In this document: piece by piece, positions 36,201 through 44,318 of the stretch
How positions within the stretch are numbered: the stretch's first letter is position 1
Layout of the letters: every line of letters begins with the position of its first letter
Assembly: GCA_934271365.1 (NCBI GenBank)
Contig: CAKQRI010000005.1
Coordinates: 1 to 64,000 of the forward strand
Source: an uncultured Spirochaetales bacterium
Lineage (GTDB): Bacteria > Spirochaetota > Spirochaetia > Sphaerochaetales > Sphaerochaetaceae
DNA: 64,000 nt
Reading direction: 5' to 3'
Position numbers and translations under genes: made by a program
The notes under the pieces: generated by a model
The model's database searches: none
What the model was told of the DNA's origin: nothing
Seen by the model: the letters and a program-made list of their open reading frames with translations, nothing else

Positions 36201-36790
36201 GAACATCAACTCCAAATAGGATTCAGAAGTCATTCGGTGTTGGGCTTTACAAGGGAATACCATCAGGTGGAAATACAAGCTTCACTGTCTTCTCTACAAA
36301 TAACAGCTCATTCGGAACTACAGCTTCATTCAGTTATTCTGTACCATCATCCAGACGTAATGGTTATGTGCTGACTATTAAAGCTGATAGCACATATTCG
36401 GCAGCTGGCTATGTAATCGGTCCAGATGGTGAGACATGGGCTAATGGCTCATCGCCTCTTTATTCTGCTGAAATCAGCAGCGATGGAGCTGTTTCTCTAG
36501 AGCTTTCAGATGAATATCTATTCACAGATTCAGATGGGCTCTTTATTGCAAGCGGAATCAGATCAGGAGTATGGGCATTTGATGCTGAGATTGATGGAAA
36601 GTGGTATCTCTATGTATTCAGCGTTGAAGAGAAGCCATCTCATGCAATAGATATCATGATGCTTGGAAGCTCTGCACTTTCAGATTATAAGGCAGAAGGT
36701 CCATACACTGCTGTATATGTATTCTCCGATGGTGAATATCTATCAGGAGATCAATTCTGGAATATGCTCTATTCCAGTGAGGAGGATTAA
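33221..36790 (+). CDS. Outer-membrane usher with N-terminal membrane anchor and long linker
   Basis: An 1189-residue protein. Residues 14-35, 41-65 and 75-97 are hydrophobic helices, with Lys clusters that put the N-terminus in the cytoplasm and residue 100 in the periplasm. Residues 100-290 form a Pro/Glu/Ser/Val-rich linker with repeated PEPP-x-IN-x-P phrases. The usher part follows: YYFDLYVNG near 350, a long beta-barrel region of Ser/Gly-rich amphipathic strands, and KTLSAGKYSLNDFILYSGAN, then LLAPGEFYYGV near 645, matching the usher plug/barrel consensus. Ushers are secretion pores that assemble fimbrial subunits. The inner-membrane anchor is not normal for the family. It overlaps the first subunit gene by one base (TAATG). 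Confidence 0.82.
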   Translation: MHFKGKSTLSSKKILGIAASLSTSVVLFGLVFLGLFDFRLSLAEFVLASSLSIYGLFEILFSFLSNGKKKTGGGRIFLSVFFAMVMGYALVASLLFFPKAGSSDKSEEVSVVSPAVESPLNESTDHTEVESVTAEPVYSGESSDAEPAIAETIAEDYVNVATERNTVTADEAASVSSPEPPLINTPVAVVSESVEQGVMETMSEPAPEPPQINEPVTVISEQESDVSSENSPIIRVPEKPIFLGSSTSVSDIAEGSSEPIDAVVPKKPSFLQSVSFSSWMVPSSPVIADPIIKLREGSAVLPLISGMLEAEPEYIEGGWAEVSSSDDDDFWADFYIAGEDELVLEDGVYYFDLYVNGNSAGAAAVLMENGNASIYSEDLRAYVDGYITEEADSRIFRGEEYLTADELADRGIDITVSADEYKIWAVFSPDDMPVERISISGGRYSRSSRNIAGAEVLDPAVFTLLTRYNLSAGFSILPTTAFKTSLNASLSTSNTFRLYDVNGSFMMNLRYYGGKFSFGFSSLSFYYTMPEKMLRLSWGNVSPDLLYVSGTSIGLRLDKSLSYASEGTKRPSHIEKTISVAKDSDVQILNEGKEIYRKTLSAGKYSLNDFILYSGANRIKIIITPLDGSASEEYEIDINYSSSLLAPGEFYYGVAIATGINKVSKNSSRSDSALRMPWFNDYAYEWDARNAAVSAYIRAGLSRTLTMNGTVAVSNALSDVSWFMPRIRGAFEFTHANRFGAARYNLNAGTSRNSKTSFTLPSVYLKASQQFATGYKPISGVSLSGSYSLAEQSELKDWGTASAQIGFSGSVGIIGWNLNGNANVPLKIPSSFSWTASSSISANLSRRVSLSASGSFYSSGSSSKVSFSGRIAASISFSPVRANVAYSTSGLSASLSASDSRNSFSFNMDSRKPESFDSYSFSADYSYTGNYLGFSARTSASSGFRTMNGSLSLSASSIFADGTFAFSQSIPSNFVLIKQKGILRGNELTVGAIGTSTPNRIQKSFGVGLYKGIPSGGNTSFTVFSTNNSSFGTTASFSYSVPSSRRNGYVLTIKADSTYSAAGYVIGPDGETWANGSSPLYSAEISSDGAVSLELSDEYLFTDSDGLFIASGIRSGVWAFDAEIDGKWYLYVFSVEEKPSHAIDIMMLGSSALSDYKAEGPYTAVYVFSDGEYLSGDQFWNMLYSSEED

Positions 36791-37476
36791 TGAAAAGAAT
36801 AGCAATCTCGGCAGTGCTCCTCTTAATATTACCTGTATTTCTTTCTGCAAGCATCCGCACGGCTTCTGATACGCTTGTTGTCAGGGCATATAAGATTGTT
36901 GCACCAGAAGATGGGAAAGAGCATCTGGAAATGCATGTATATGATGCTATTACTGATTCACTTAAGCTTGTAGATGATAATGGCACGATAAATCTTGATA
37001 AGTTCCTTTCAGGTTCACTTGAGAATAATTCTCTCATAGGAACTGCTGAAAGTGGAAAGACAGGTCGTCTCATATATGCCTTCAATGTAGAAGGAAATAC
37101 AATGGGCGATTATACAATAAGCATTGAGATGGGGCCCTTTGTGCTTATGAATGGGGATTCAGAAATCTCTGAGAATAAGGTTAATTTATATTTCTATACA
37201 GTCAATGATTTTGCATATTTCAAGGGAACGGAAGGTGCTGAGAGCATGGATTCCGCAAAGCTGAAGTATATAAATAATACATCTGGGGCTCGGTCTGATG
37301 ATGCTGATAATAAGATATCTGCTTCTTTTATCGTGACAGGACTGTCAAGGCCTTCTGTTGATATATGGACAGTGCGAGGCGGTATTGGTGTGATCCTTGA
37401 TAAGTCTGAATATGATATAGCACCGAATGGACGATATAGATCTGTTGCGAAAGTAACGCTTACGGAGAATACATAA
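36790..37476 (+). CDS. Secreted fimbrial-subunit-like protein 1
   Basis: A 228-residue protein with a signal peptide ending FLSA. The mature chain is beta-rich and has no cysteine. It ends PNGRYRSVAKVTLTENT, the G-x-Y followed by alternating hydrophobic residues that all 13 proteins of this array share. In archaic chaperone-usher pilins (spore coat U type) a similar last strand is the one held by the chaperone. It is the first subunit after the usher (start overlaps TAATG) and could be a minor or base subunit. The assignment rests on context and the C-terminal signature. Confidence 0.7.
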   Translation: MKRIAISAVLLLILPVFLSASIRTASDTLVVRAYKIVAPEDGKEHLEMHVYDAITDSLKLVDDNGTINLDKFLSGSLENNSLIGTAESGKTGRLIYAFNVEGNTMGDYTISIEMGPFVLMNGDSEISENKVNLYFYTVNDFAYFKGTEGAESMDSAKLKYINNTSGARSDDADNKISASFIVTGLSRPSVDIWTVRGGIGVILDKSEYDIAPNGRYRSVAKVTLTENT

Positions 37477-38159
37477 TGAGAGTCAAGAAGCTTTTCATGA
37501 TAATTGCCATTCTTATGATTTCATTCACACTCTCTGCTACTGTGACTGCGAGGACAAAGAACTTCAGACTGCAGGGGGCATATGATGCTGTGATCTCTGT
37601 TGATGTCACAGGAATCGCAGCACAGCAGATGCAAGGCCTTGTTGGTATGCCTTTTGATATAACCGAGAAGAGCGTTCTTTCCTCAAACAGAGGAGATGGC
37701 AGGGAGATTGCAAAGTGGTCAATGATCAGCAATGTTCCATTCCTCATCAAGATTAAAGCAACTTCAATGCATAATGATAATCTGCTGGAAGGTCAGTGGA
37801 ATGATAGCAACTCTCTTAATTACCAGATGATTTTTGACTATAAGCTCATTTATGAGAACGATGGATCTTCATCGGCTAAGAGCTCTTCGATTCTTCTGAA
37901 TACAGGAAGCAGATATCAGTATCCTGAATATAATGGCTATCCAGTTCAAATCAATGGCAGTGATTACAGAACGATGTTCTGCTTTGATATTTTCGATGGT
38001 GTTCCTACATATGATGCTGGAGCTTTTGTCGGTAGCCTTGATGGTTCTATCTATTTCAAGTTTGATGATGTGTCATCTGTCAGGGTATTTGATGATGAAG
38101 CAATTCCTAGCGGAAGCTATAAAGCTGTAGTTGAGATTATATTGGAGACTAAGGAATGA
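37476..38159 (+). CDS. Secreted fimbrial-subunit-like protein 2
   Basis: A 227-residue exported protein whose signal peptide ends TLSA. It has one cysteine in the mature part. It ends PSGSYKAVVEIILETKE, the shared G-x-Y beta-strand. An internal segment FCFDIFDGVPTYDAG is unlike its neighbours. It overlaps gene 1 by one base and gene 3 by four (ATGA), so translation is coupled. Probably a minor subunit; no family is recognised beyond the array. Confidence 0.68.
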   Translation: MRVKKLFMIIAILMISFTLSATVTARTKNFRLQGAYDAVISVDVTGIAAQQMQGLVGMPFDITEKSVLSSNRGDGREIAKWSMISNVPFLIKIKATSMHNDNLLEGQWNDSNSLNYQMIFDYKLIYENDGSSSAKSSSILLNTGSRYQYPEYNGYPVQINGSDYRTMFCFDIFDGVPTYDAGAFVGSLDGSIYFKFDDVSSVRVFDDEAIPSGSYKAVVEIILETKE

Positions 38160-39556
38160 GAAAAATTATATTTGCTTTCATGATTGTTTTCTGTTCTATA
38201 TTCTCTCTCAGCGCCGATATCATAAAAGTCGGAGATGATAAAGAGATGCATTTCTCTATAGGGCCATATAATGGTTCCTATAACATTGATATGCGTGCTG
38301 ATTATTATCCGCAGTATGTAAACGGGCAGAATGTTCCCAATTGGGAATTTGCTACTAAGCCTATGCATTCCACAGATACGGATAAGTATTGGGATTCTCA
38401 GATGATTGCTGCAGTTACAATGTACAATATACCAAAGACTGTGCAGCATGAAGGTAAGTCCTATTCAATAAAGGATTCCGATTCTGTACATATAAAAGTC
38501 TCTGTTGATTGTGCTAATGGCTTCTATTTCAACTCTCAGTCGAATCCTTCAATCATAAGGCCTTTCAATCTTTATGGTAAGACTGTATATGTAAAACAGA
38601 CAGGATATATGGATGGAAGTCAGTCATTTGGGTCTACGGCAATGACATCGTATGATAATAAGCTTATATTCCTGACTCCTCCATATGATAACTCATGGAC
38701 TACAGATACAATCGGCAGTATTTTCACATCTGATTACAATGCATTCTGGATGGATCTGATTATTTCACTTCCTTTTGATGAAGGTGGAATATCACGGACA
38801 GGAGTTATGGTTGGAGGCGCTCAATATCCGCTCATTGATGCAAATGACTATACTGCACTTGTATCAGTTACTGGAGAACTCAGCATAACTTATGTAGCTT
38901 CAGATGGGGATATCTATGAATTCAGCTATACCAAGAGCTTATCCATCCCATTCTCTGGTTACAGCAATGCAATAGTTGGGTATGAAGAAGATAAGACATC
39001 TATTTATATAAATACATCAACAGCAAATATAAACCTTAACAGAGAGTATACTGGGCGCTGGATTGATATCGGATCTATAGATTTCATGCAGAACTTCCTT
39101 TACAGCAATGGTGTAAAGCAGCCAAGTGCCAGTGAAGGCAAAGCTGTATCGAGGATATTCTTCTCAGCAAGCTCTGATCCGTTCACGCAGAATGCAGATG
39201 GTTTCAGGTTTGTACATAGGAATGCAGGTAATGTTCTTACTTCAAATAATAGTGTGAGATTCTCACTGCGCTTTGAAGGCACAGGAGACAGTGCCGATCA
39301 GGGCAATAAGTATTTTGATGGAAAGGGTTACACTTCAAGTGCTGATATGATGGATGGGATTGTTGGTGAATATATAACAAGCCACTGTGATAACAATGAG
39401 TATGTATTGCATACAGAATATAATAAACGGCGGCTTCATTATCATTCAATCCAGGGTGATCTGAGCATTCTTGTTGATGATAATCCTGATACGATGCAGG
39501 TCGGTTCTTATTTTGCAGATGTATATGTGCATATCATTGCAAATGATCTTTTATAG
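38156..39556 (+). CDS. Large secreted subunit-like protein, candidate tip adhesin
   Basis: At 466 residues this is twice as long as every other protein in the array. The signal peptide ends SLSA. The C-terminal part carries the array signature (VGSYFADVYVHIIANDLL), while the N-terminal 250 residues are extra sequence rich in Tyr, Asp and Ser. Two-domain organisation, receptor-binding domain plus pilin domain, is typical of chaperone-usher tip adhesins such as FimH or CsuE, though in those the adhesin gene is usually last. Two mature cysteines are present but far apart. The adhesin role is inferred. Confidence 0.65.
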   Translation: MRKIIFAFMIVFCSIFSLSADIIKVGDDKEMHFSIGPYNGSYNIDMRADYYPQYVNGQNVPNWEFATKPMHSTDTDKYWDSQMIAAVTMYNIPKTVQHEGKSYSIKDSDSVHIKVSVDCANGFYFNSQSNPSIIRPFNLYGKTVYVKQTGYMDGSQSFGSTAMTSYDNKLIFLTPPYDNSWTTDTIGSIFTSDYNAFWMDLIISLPFDEGGISRTGVMVGGAQYPLIDANDYTALVSVTGELSITYVASDGDIYEFSYTKSLSIPFSGYSNAIVGYEEDKTSIYINTSTANINLNREYTGRWIDIGSIDFMQNFLYSNGVKQPSASEGKAVSRIFFSASSDPFTQNADGFRFVHRNAGNVLTSNNSVRFSLRFEGTGDSADQGNKYFDGKGYTSSADMMDGIVGEYITSHCDNNEYVLHTEYNKRRLHYHSIQGDLSILVDDNPDTMQVGSYFADVYVHIIANDLL

Positions 39557-39569
39557 AAGAGAGGTGGAT

Positions 39570-40163
39570 ATGAAAAAAGTACTATGTTTTATCATTATTA
39601 TGTCTGCCTTCGTTTCAATGCTGTTTGCAGGAGAGGAGAAGAAGATATCGCTTAATGTAGATATTCCTGAGGATTATAATGTCATCATACCTGATGGAAG
39701 TGCGAAGCTTGATAGGCTAGTGCTTGAGCTTCAGCTTGATGTCTCTTCAGATAATTCATTCAGCATGGGTAGGAATAGCTATACATCCATGCTTCCATCT
39801 TCGTCTGGACTCAGCATTGCAGATTCTCTATTTGACAGCGGGGCTATTAAGATGACAATGCTTTACTATGGCAATCAGTCATCTGATTATAGAGTGAAAG
39901 TCAATATCGATACTGGAAAAGGCTGGGGAGTTGGAAGAAACATCTATCTTCCTATTACAGCTTCCTTCAAGAGAAATGCTGAGAGTGCTGAAGACATAGT
40001 TATAACAGATAATATTGATGATTCTGTTGATATAATCATTCCTCCGGCAGGCCTTCGACAGGGAGTTCCTGTTGCAGACATCAATCTCTCATGGGAGCGG
40101 ATCAGCAGCATAATCCCTGGAAGGTATTCAGCTGAGATAGTTCTATCTCTGGAGGCTATTTGA
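39570..40163 (+). CDS. Secreted fimbrial-subunit-like protein 4
   Basis: A 197-residue protein from the ATG at 39570, chosen because it begins the signal peptide MKKVLCFIIIMSAFVSMLFA and has AGAGGTGG upstream. The mature part starts with alternating hydrophobics (KISLNVDIP), lacks cysteine, and ends IPGRYSAEIVLSLEAI. A 13-base gap separates it from gene 3, and its stop overlaps the next ATG (TGATG). Subunit role by context. Confidence 0.68.
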   Translation: MKKVLCFIIIMSAFVSMLFAGEEKKISLNVDIPEDYNVIIPDGSAKLDRLVLELQLDVSSDNSFSMGRNSYTSMLPSSSGLSIADSLFDSGAIKMTMLYYGNQSSDYRVKVNIDTGKGWGVGRNIYLPITASFKRNAESAEDIVITDNIDDSVDIIIPPAGLRQGVPVADINLSWERISSIIPGRYSAEIVLSLEAI

Positions 40164-40693
40164 TGAGACGACTGATAGCTTCTTTATATTTCATATCTGT
40201 GCTGTTATCTGCAGCCTTTTCAGCAACTGCTGAATCAGAGAAGACTCTGAATGCAAAGCTTGATCTTACATCTAAGAATGATGCTAGCTTCTATTTTGCA
40301 TCAGCAGATGATCATTCATCAGCTTTATCTGAGATGGCCCTTGAAAGCGATACGTCTAAGCTTCCTGTTCTTATGGCTGTCGGCCAGTTTGATATTGTCT
40401 GGGATGTCACAAGCTCTGAGAAATTTGCCATATATGTCTATAGCTCCGCATTGGAATCATCTAGTGGCACATCTCTTGATTGGAATGGCCGTCGCATTAG
40501 CGATAAAAGTCTGCTGGTAGGAAAGGAAAATGGATATGGAGGAAGTGAATCTAATATCGTATATTCGCATGATCCATCAGAATCTATTGGAAATAGTGGA
40601 TCTATAGGGGTTTCTATAGAGACTGAAGACCTTAGCGGTAAGCCTTTTATCGCTTACAGTACAACGCTGAAGCTTGAGCTGAAGACGGTATAG
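40163..40693 (+). CDS. Secreted fimbrial-subunit-like protein 5
   Basis: A 176-residue protein starting at the ATG at 40163, which overlaps the preceding stop. The signal peptide ends AAFSATA. The N-terminal strand TLNAKLDLTSKNDASFYFA resembles the equivalent region of genes 6 and 7. There is no cysteine in the mature chain. The C-terminus AYSTTLKLELKTV keeps the tyrosine and alternating strand but has Ala in place of the glycine of the shared motif. Confidence 0.66.
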   Translation: MRRLIASLYFISVLLSAAFSATAESEKTLNAKLDLTSKNDASFYFASADDHSSALSEMALESDTSKLPVLMAVGQFDIVWDVTSSEKFAIYVYSSALESSSGTSLDWNGRRISDKSLLVGKENGYGGSESNIVYSHDPSESIGNSGSIGVSIETEDLSGKPFIAYSTTLKLELKTV

Positions 40694-40710
40694 AGGTGAA
40701 TCTGAAATAT

Positions 40711-41295
40711 ATGAGAATGGAAAGAGTGATATTATTCCTGACTTTAACAATATTCATCTCATCGCTTTCAGCTACGGCTATCAGTTCTGAGAAAATGACA
40801 ATGCATCTGGACCTTAATGATATCGACGGGCATTCAGAGTTTGGCATATCGAAAACAGAGCCTTCAGTGAGCAGCGGTTCATTGAGCATAGATGATATAG
40901 AGGAGATTTATCTGGAAAAGGAGGAGAATAGAGGAGATCTGAAAGCGGAGATAGTGCTATATCCATATTGGAACTTAGTCCTTTCAGATGATGTTGATAT
41001 TGAGATTTCCGGAGAGCCTTTCAGAAAAAGGGATAATGCGAGTAAGTATTCATTTGATTGGAAAGGAACAACAAGCTTCTCATCAAATGATAAGGATATT
41101 GATTCAGATACAGTGATTATTGGCTCTGATAATGACTTTGCTGACTATAGCACTAAGACTATCTACTCTCATAGAGCTTCCTGTGGAATGAAAAGCATAG
41201 GCTATGCTGTTTTGGTATTGAAGACACAGAATATAGCAGAATATCCCGCAGGAAAGTATGAATCTGAATTGATTATGAAATTGACCAATAAATGA
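40711..41295 (+). CDS. Secreted fimbrial-subunit-like protein 6
   Basis: A 194-residue protein. I chose the ATG at 40711 (GAGGTG lies 12 bases upstream); a GTG at 40696 and an ATG at 40717 are alternatives. The signal peptide ends SSLSATA. The N-terminal strand ends in the phrase HSEFGIS, which matches the x-G-(F/I)-(S/T) phrase of genes 7, 8, 9, 10 and 13. The C-terminus is PAGKYESELIMKLTNK. One mature cysteine. Confidence 0.66.
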   Translation: MRMERVILFLTLTIFISSLSATAISSEKMTMHLDLNDIDGHSEFGISKTEPSVSSGSLSIDDIEEIYLEKEENRGDLKAEIVLYPYWNLVLSDDVDIEISGEPFRKRDNASKYSFDWKGTTSFSSNDKDIDSDTVIIGSDNDFADYSTKTIYSHRASCGMKSIGYAVLVLKTQNIAEYPAGKYESELIMKLTNK

Positions 41296-41319
41296 TTTTT
41301 ATAGGAGATAAAGAATAAA

Positions 41320-41949
41320 ATGAAGAAAATTATTGTTCTGCTGCTAGTTCTGACAGTATGTGTGAGTGGGGTGTTTGCAGAAGATGTTATTCCTCCATCA
41401 GTTAAGGGTACATCTCTTGCAAAAGGAGCTGATCAGGTTGCTTCAATGACAATGCATTTTAATCCCATTAATTCAGGTGTATCTTATTTCAATATAGGAT
41501 TTGCAAAAGCCGATTCTACTATAGCAGTTGGTTCAGATGGCCATCTTGAAAACGCTGATTCAAATTTAATCACAGCAGAAGGTATTACTTTACAGAGAGT
41601 AGAGACTTCAACAGAAGACAATCCTGCTAACAGAATTACAGGTAGCACATCGTTTAAGGTTTATTATGAAGTAATAACAACAGATGCTGTTTCTATCAAG
41701 CTTCAGTTTAATCCATTCACGCTTGATAGCTATAGCCTTCCTTTTAGTTATACTAAGGGTTCAGAGAGTGCTAAGGTTACAGAAAACAATACTAATGTTG
41801 ATTTAAAAACAATTACAACAGCAGATACAGAAAAGACTTCTCTTTTTGCTGAGGTTATTTCTTTTGGAATAAAAACCGAAGATGCTTCTAAATTAAAGGC
41901 TGGAGAATATAAATCAAATGTAATTGTTAAAATTACACATGAAAATTAA
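41320..41949 (+). CDS. Secreted fimbrial-subunit-like protein 7, candidate major pilin
   Basis: A 209-residue protein. The signal peptide ends GVFA, no cysteine remains in the mature part, the N-terminal strand ends YFNIGFAKA, and the C-terminus is KAGEYKSNVIVKITHEN. Three features set it apart. It has the largest flanking gaps in the array (24 bases before, 89 after), a long stable hairpin directly downstream, and AT-richer codons, especially in its second half. In Pap-type operons a hairpin after the major pilin gene stabilises its mRNA, so I infer that this is the abundant shaft subunit. AGGAGAT lies upstream. Confidence 0.7.
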   Translation: MKKIIVLLLVLTVCVSGVFAEDVIPPSVKGTSLAKGADQVASMTMHFNPINSGVSYFNIGFAKADSTIAVGSDGHLENADSNLITAEGITLQRVETSTEDNPANRITGSTSFKVYYEVITTDAVSIKLQFNPFTLDSYSLPFSYTKGSESAKVTENNTNVDLKTITTADTEKTSLFAEVISFGIKTEDASKLKAGEYKSNVIVKITHEN

Positions 41950-41975
41950 TTATGTGATAGAGGACTTATGTTCTC

Positions 41976-42019
41976 TGTCTAGCAGGATGTCCTAAGAGAT
42001 TAGGGTATCCTGTTAGACA
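41976..42019 (+). promoter_or_regulatory. Long intercistronic hairpin with GAGA tetraloop
   Basis: The two arms (41976-41995 and 42000-42019) pair over 20 bp, with G-U wobbles and no bulge, and close with GAGA, a GNRA-type tetraloop. No T-tract follows, so it is not a standard terminator. It lies between subunits 7 and 8 in the only sizeable gap of the array. Such hairpins protect the upstream mRNA or partly reduce downstream transcription. Confidence 0.8.
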
Positions 42020-42038
42020 TGCTTTAGGGGAGAGTGTT

Positions 42039-42626
42039 ATGAGGAGAGTACTGCTACTACTATATATATCTATGTTGAGTGCTTTTTTTCTGTATGCAGC
42101 TGCAGATAAGACTTCGGTTAAGACTCTGACTTCACCTTCTGCTGGCGATAGTGTTGTTACAATGCTTACTTATAATGTTGGAGATGCCAGCACTGACTGG
42201 TTTTCTGTTTCATTCACAGATAAGGCGTTCAGTTCATTTGATGAAGATTTCACAGCTTCTTCTGTTTCAGAGATTCCTCTTTCACTAAATGGGAACAAGG
42301 CTGTAAATACATCACCGGTTTATGTTTCCTGGGTTATTGTTACAGCAGGCAATGTCGATGTTCTTCTTAAAAAGACCGGAGTGATGAAGGAAGTCTCTGA
42401 TGATAGCAAAACTATTGGCTTCTCTATAACTGCAGATGAAGAAGATACAGCTGTAAAGGAAGATGAAGAGACATATATAGTTCTTTGTAGCTATAATGGT
42501 GATTCTTCTTCTACATATGGCATAGCAGGCTCTAAAGAAATCAATATTGAAACAGAAACAATTGGTGATATTGCAAATGGAGAATATAAAAGTACGATAA
42601 GCATACTTGTGGAGAGTGTTTCATGA
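42039..42626 (+). CDS. Secreted fimbrial-subunit-like protein 8
   Basis: A 195-residue protein, first after the hairpin, with AGGGGAGAG before the ATG. The signal peptide ends FFLYAAA. The N-terminal region VVTMLTYNVGDASTDWFSVSFTD resembles gene 7 in layout, and the C-terminus is ANGEYKSTISILVESVS. One mature cysteine. The stop overlaps the next ATG (ATGA). Confidence 0.67.
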   Translation: MRRVLLLLYISMLSAFFLYAAADKTSVKTLTSPSAGDSVVTMLTYNVGDASTDWFSVSFTDKAFSSFDEDFTASSVSEIPLSLNGNKAVNTSPVYVSWVIVTAGNVDVLLKKTGVMKEVSDDSKTIGFSITADEEDTAVKEDEETYIVLCSYNGDSSSTYGIAGSKEINIETETIGDIANGEYKSTISILVESVS

Positions 42627-43159
42627 AAAAGAGGTATATCATACTGATGCTTTTCAGTTTTATTGCATCTTCTTTATTCTCTTCTTCATATAGTGGACAT
42701 CAGCTGTCAGATGCTAAGGCAGAGGCAGATGTTATCCTCAGCTACAAGAAGGACTTTGCGAGAATAGGCTTTACGGATAATGAGGTATCAGCTTCTGATT
42801 TCGCAGCAAAACGTGAGATTGCAGAGACTGTACTCATAGCAGATGCTGATTCAGATGATGCATATACAGAGACTAATATATGGTGCTTCTGGCAGATCAA
42901 TAACTCTGATTCCTATGATGTTAAGATTGCTGCTTCTGATTCTAGTGGCAGACTTAGCTGGAAGATAACAGGAAGTGATAGTGAAGTGATTATCACTAAT
43001 GCTGAGATTGATAGAAGCTCTGCAGTGATTGAATCAAAAACAGGTTCAGATTCAATAAGCGGATCGAAGCTGATCAAGATTGTCATTTCTGATTATAGAA
43101 AGCTGCCTGCAGGGAGATATGTGCTTCCTATTACTTTAACACTGGAGAGCAGATCATGA
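42623..43159 (+). CDS. Secreted fimbrial-subunit-like protein 9
   Basis: A 178-residue exported protein with a signal peptide ending SLFSSS. The N-terminal strand ends DFARIGFTDNE, the centre contains NIWCFWQINNSDSYDVKI, a layout (W-x-x-x-x-x-x-S-x-D) also seen in gene 5 and gene 10, and the C-terminus is PAGRYVLPITLTLESRS. It overlaps both neighbours by 4 bases. Confidence 0.67.
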   Translation: MKKRYIILMLFSFIASSLFSSSYSGHQLSDAKAEADVILSYKKDFARIGFTDNEVSASDFAAKREIAETVLIADADSDDAYTETNIWCFWQINNSDSYDVKIAASDSSGRLSWKITGSDSEVIITNAEIDRSSAVIESKTGSDSISGSKLIKIVISDYRKLPAGRYVLPITLTLESRS

Positions 43160-43773
43160 AGAGAATTGCACTGATTATCATATTGCTTTCATTTGTTGTT
43201 CCGGTTTTTGCAGCTGTATCAGGATCATCTATTCAGCTGAAAAACGGGGAGGAGGCACAGACTGCTTCTGTGAATCTCAAACTTGCACTTAAGAATGCCT
43301 CTTATTATCAGATGGGATTCACGACTACAACAATAATAAATGATTCTCTTGTAACACTTACAGCTGTGAGATTAGTACCATACTTATCTCTCGATATTCT
43401 GGAAAAAGGAAAGGAAACTGTTAATCTGTCAATATCAGATGATTCAAAGACAATCCGAGGTTATTGGCTTATTCTTGGCAATGATTCATTTGATATAAGA
43501 CTTAAGCTTAGCACTCTTAATGGAAGGCGTAACTCTGAGAAGACACTGGGATGGAAGGCATCTTGGAAAGGTGATGATAACTCTGAAAAGTCAATCGTCG
43601 GAGGAGGAGAGTCTGAGCTATTCTATTCAAGAAATTACAGAGAGAGCAAAGAAATCCAGAGCTCAGGGAGCAAGATGATTACATTTGAGATTACTGAAGG
43701 TACAGTCTCTCTGGACACTCTTTATATTGACTCATATTCTGGATATATAACAATGGAGGTTGTCGCTATATGA
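43156..43773 (+). CDS. Secreted fimbrial-subunit-like protein 10
   Basis: A 205-residue exported protein. The signal peptide ends PVFA. The N-terminal strand is VNLKLALKNASYYQMGFTT and the middle is GYWLILGNDSFDIRLKL. The C-terminus SYSGYITMEVVAI has a shorter G-x-Y-like strand. There is no cysteine in the mature chain. It is translationally coupled to genes 9 and 11. Confidence 0.66.
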   Translation: MKRIALIIILLSFVVPVFAAVSGSSIQLKNGEEAQTASVNLKLALKNASYYQMGFTTTTIINDSLVTLTAVRLVPYLSLDILEKGKETVNLSISDDSKTIRGYWLILGNDSFDIRLKLSTLNGRRNSEKTLGWKASWKGDDNSEKSIVGGGESELFYSRNYRESKEIQSSGSKMITFEITEGTVSLDTLYIDSYSGYITMEVVAI

Positions 43774-44318
43774 TGAAGAAATCTCTATTGATGGTTCTTG
43801 CTATAGTCTTGATATCTCTTTCAGCTCTTTCTGCGGCTACAGAGTATGTTCAGAGCATACCTGTATCATTCTCATATGATATTGTTGCAAATTATGGTTT
43901 TTCAGGTAGAAAGGTCTTTGGCCTGATCTATCCAGAAGGGATTGATGAGATATACTTCACTCTTGATAGAAAAACAGGAAAGATAAAGACACCTGATTTC
44001 TGGATGTATTACCAGGTATTCACTCCTGATTTAGTGAGAATCAGATTCAGTATTGAAAATCTCAAAAGCGAAGGCAAAAAGGACATCACATTTATATCTG
44101 AGGATTCATACAGCGTTGCAGAAGGCACCTCACCATCAAAATTCGAGAGTGGAAAGGATTATATAGTTCTTAACAGGCAGTTCAGCTCTTCAGATAATTC
44201 AGATTTTACTCCATATTTTGATTCTTTTGATATCGTGTTTGTAATTGATAATGTTTCAGATATTGACTGGGATTCTGAGTACACTGCAGTGCTTAAGCTG
44301 ACACTGGAGGCAATATGA
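43770..44318 (+). CDS. Secreted fimbrial-subunit-like protein 11
   Basis: A 182-residue exported protein starting with two Met codons (43770 and 43773 both possible). The signal peptide ends SALSAA. The N-terminal strand is IPVSFSYDIVANYGFSG, the middle is FWMYYQVFTPDLVRIRFSI, and the C-terminus is DSEYTAVLKLTLEAI. No cysteine. Overlaps gene 12 by 4 bases. Confidence 0.66.
   Translation: MMKKSLLMVLAIVLISLSALSAATEYVQSIPVSFSYDIVANYGFSGRKVFGLIYPEGIDEIYFTLDRKTGKIKTPDFWMYYQVFTPDLVRIRFSIENLKSEGKKDITFISEDSYSVAEGTSPSKFESGKDYIVLNRQFSSSDNSDFTPYFDSFDIVFVIDNVSDIDWDSEYTAVLKLTLEAI

Noticed and set aside
39471..39569. Upstream start for subunit 4
   Set aside because: It lies inside the preceding gene, and the extension would hide the signal peptide that begins at 39570.
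41976..42019. Hairpin in the subunit array as a terminator
   Set aside because: No T-tract follows, and the array continues with a well-placed ribosome site. It is kept as a regulatory or stabilizing hairpin.
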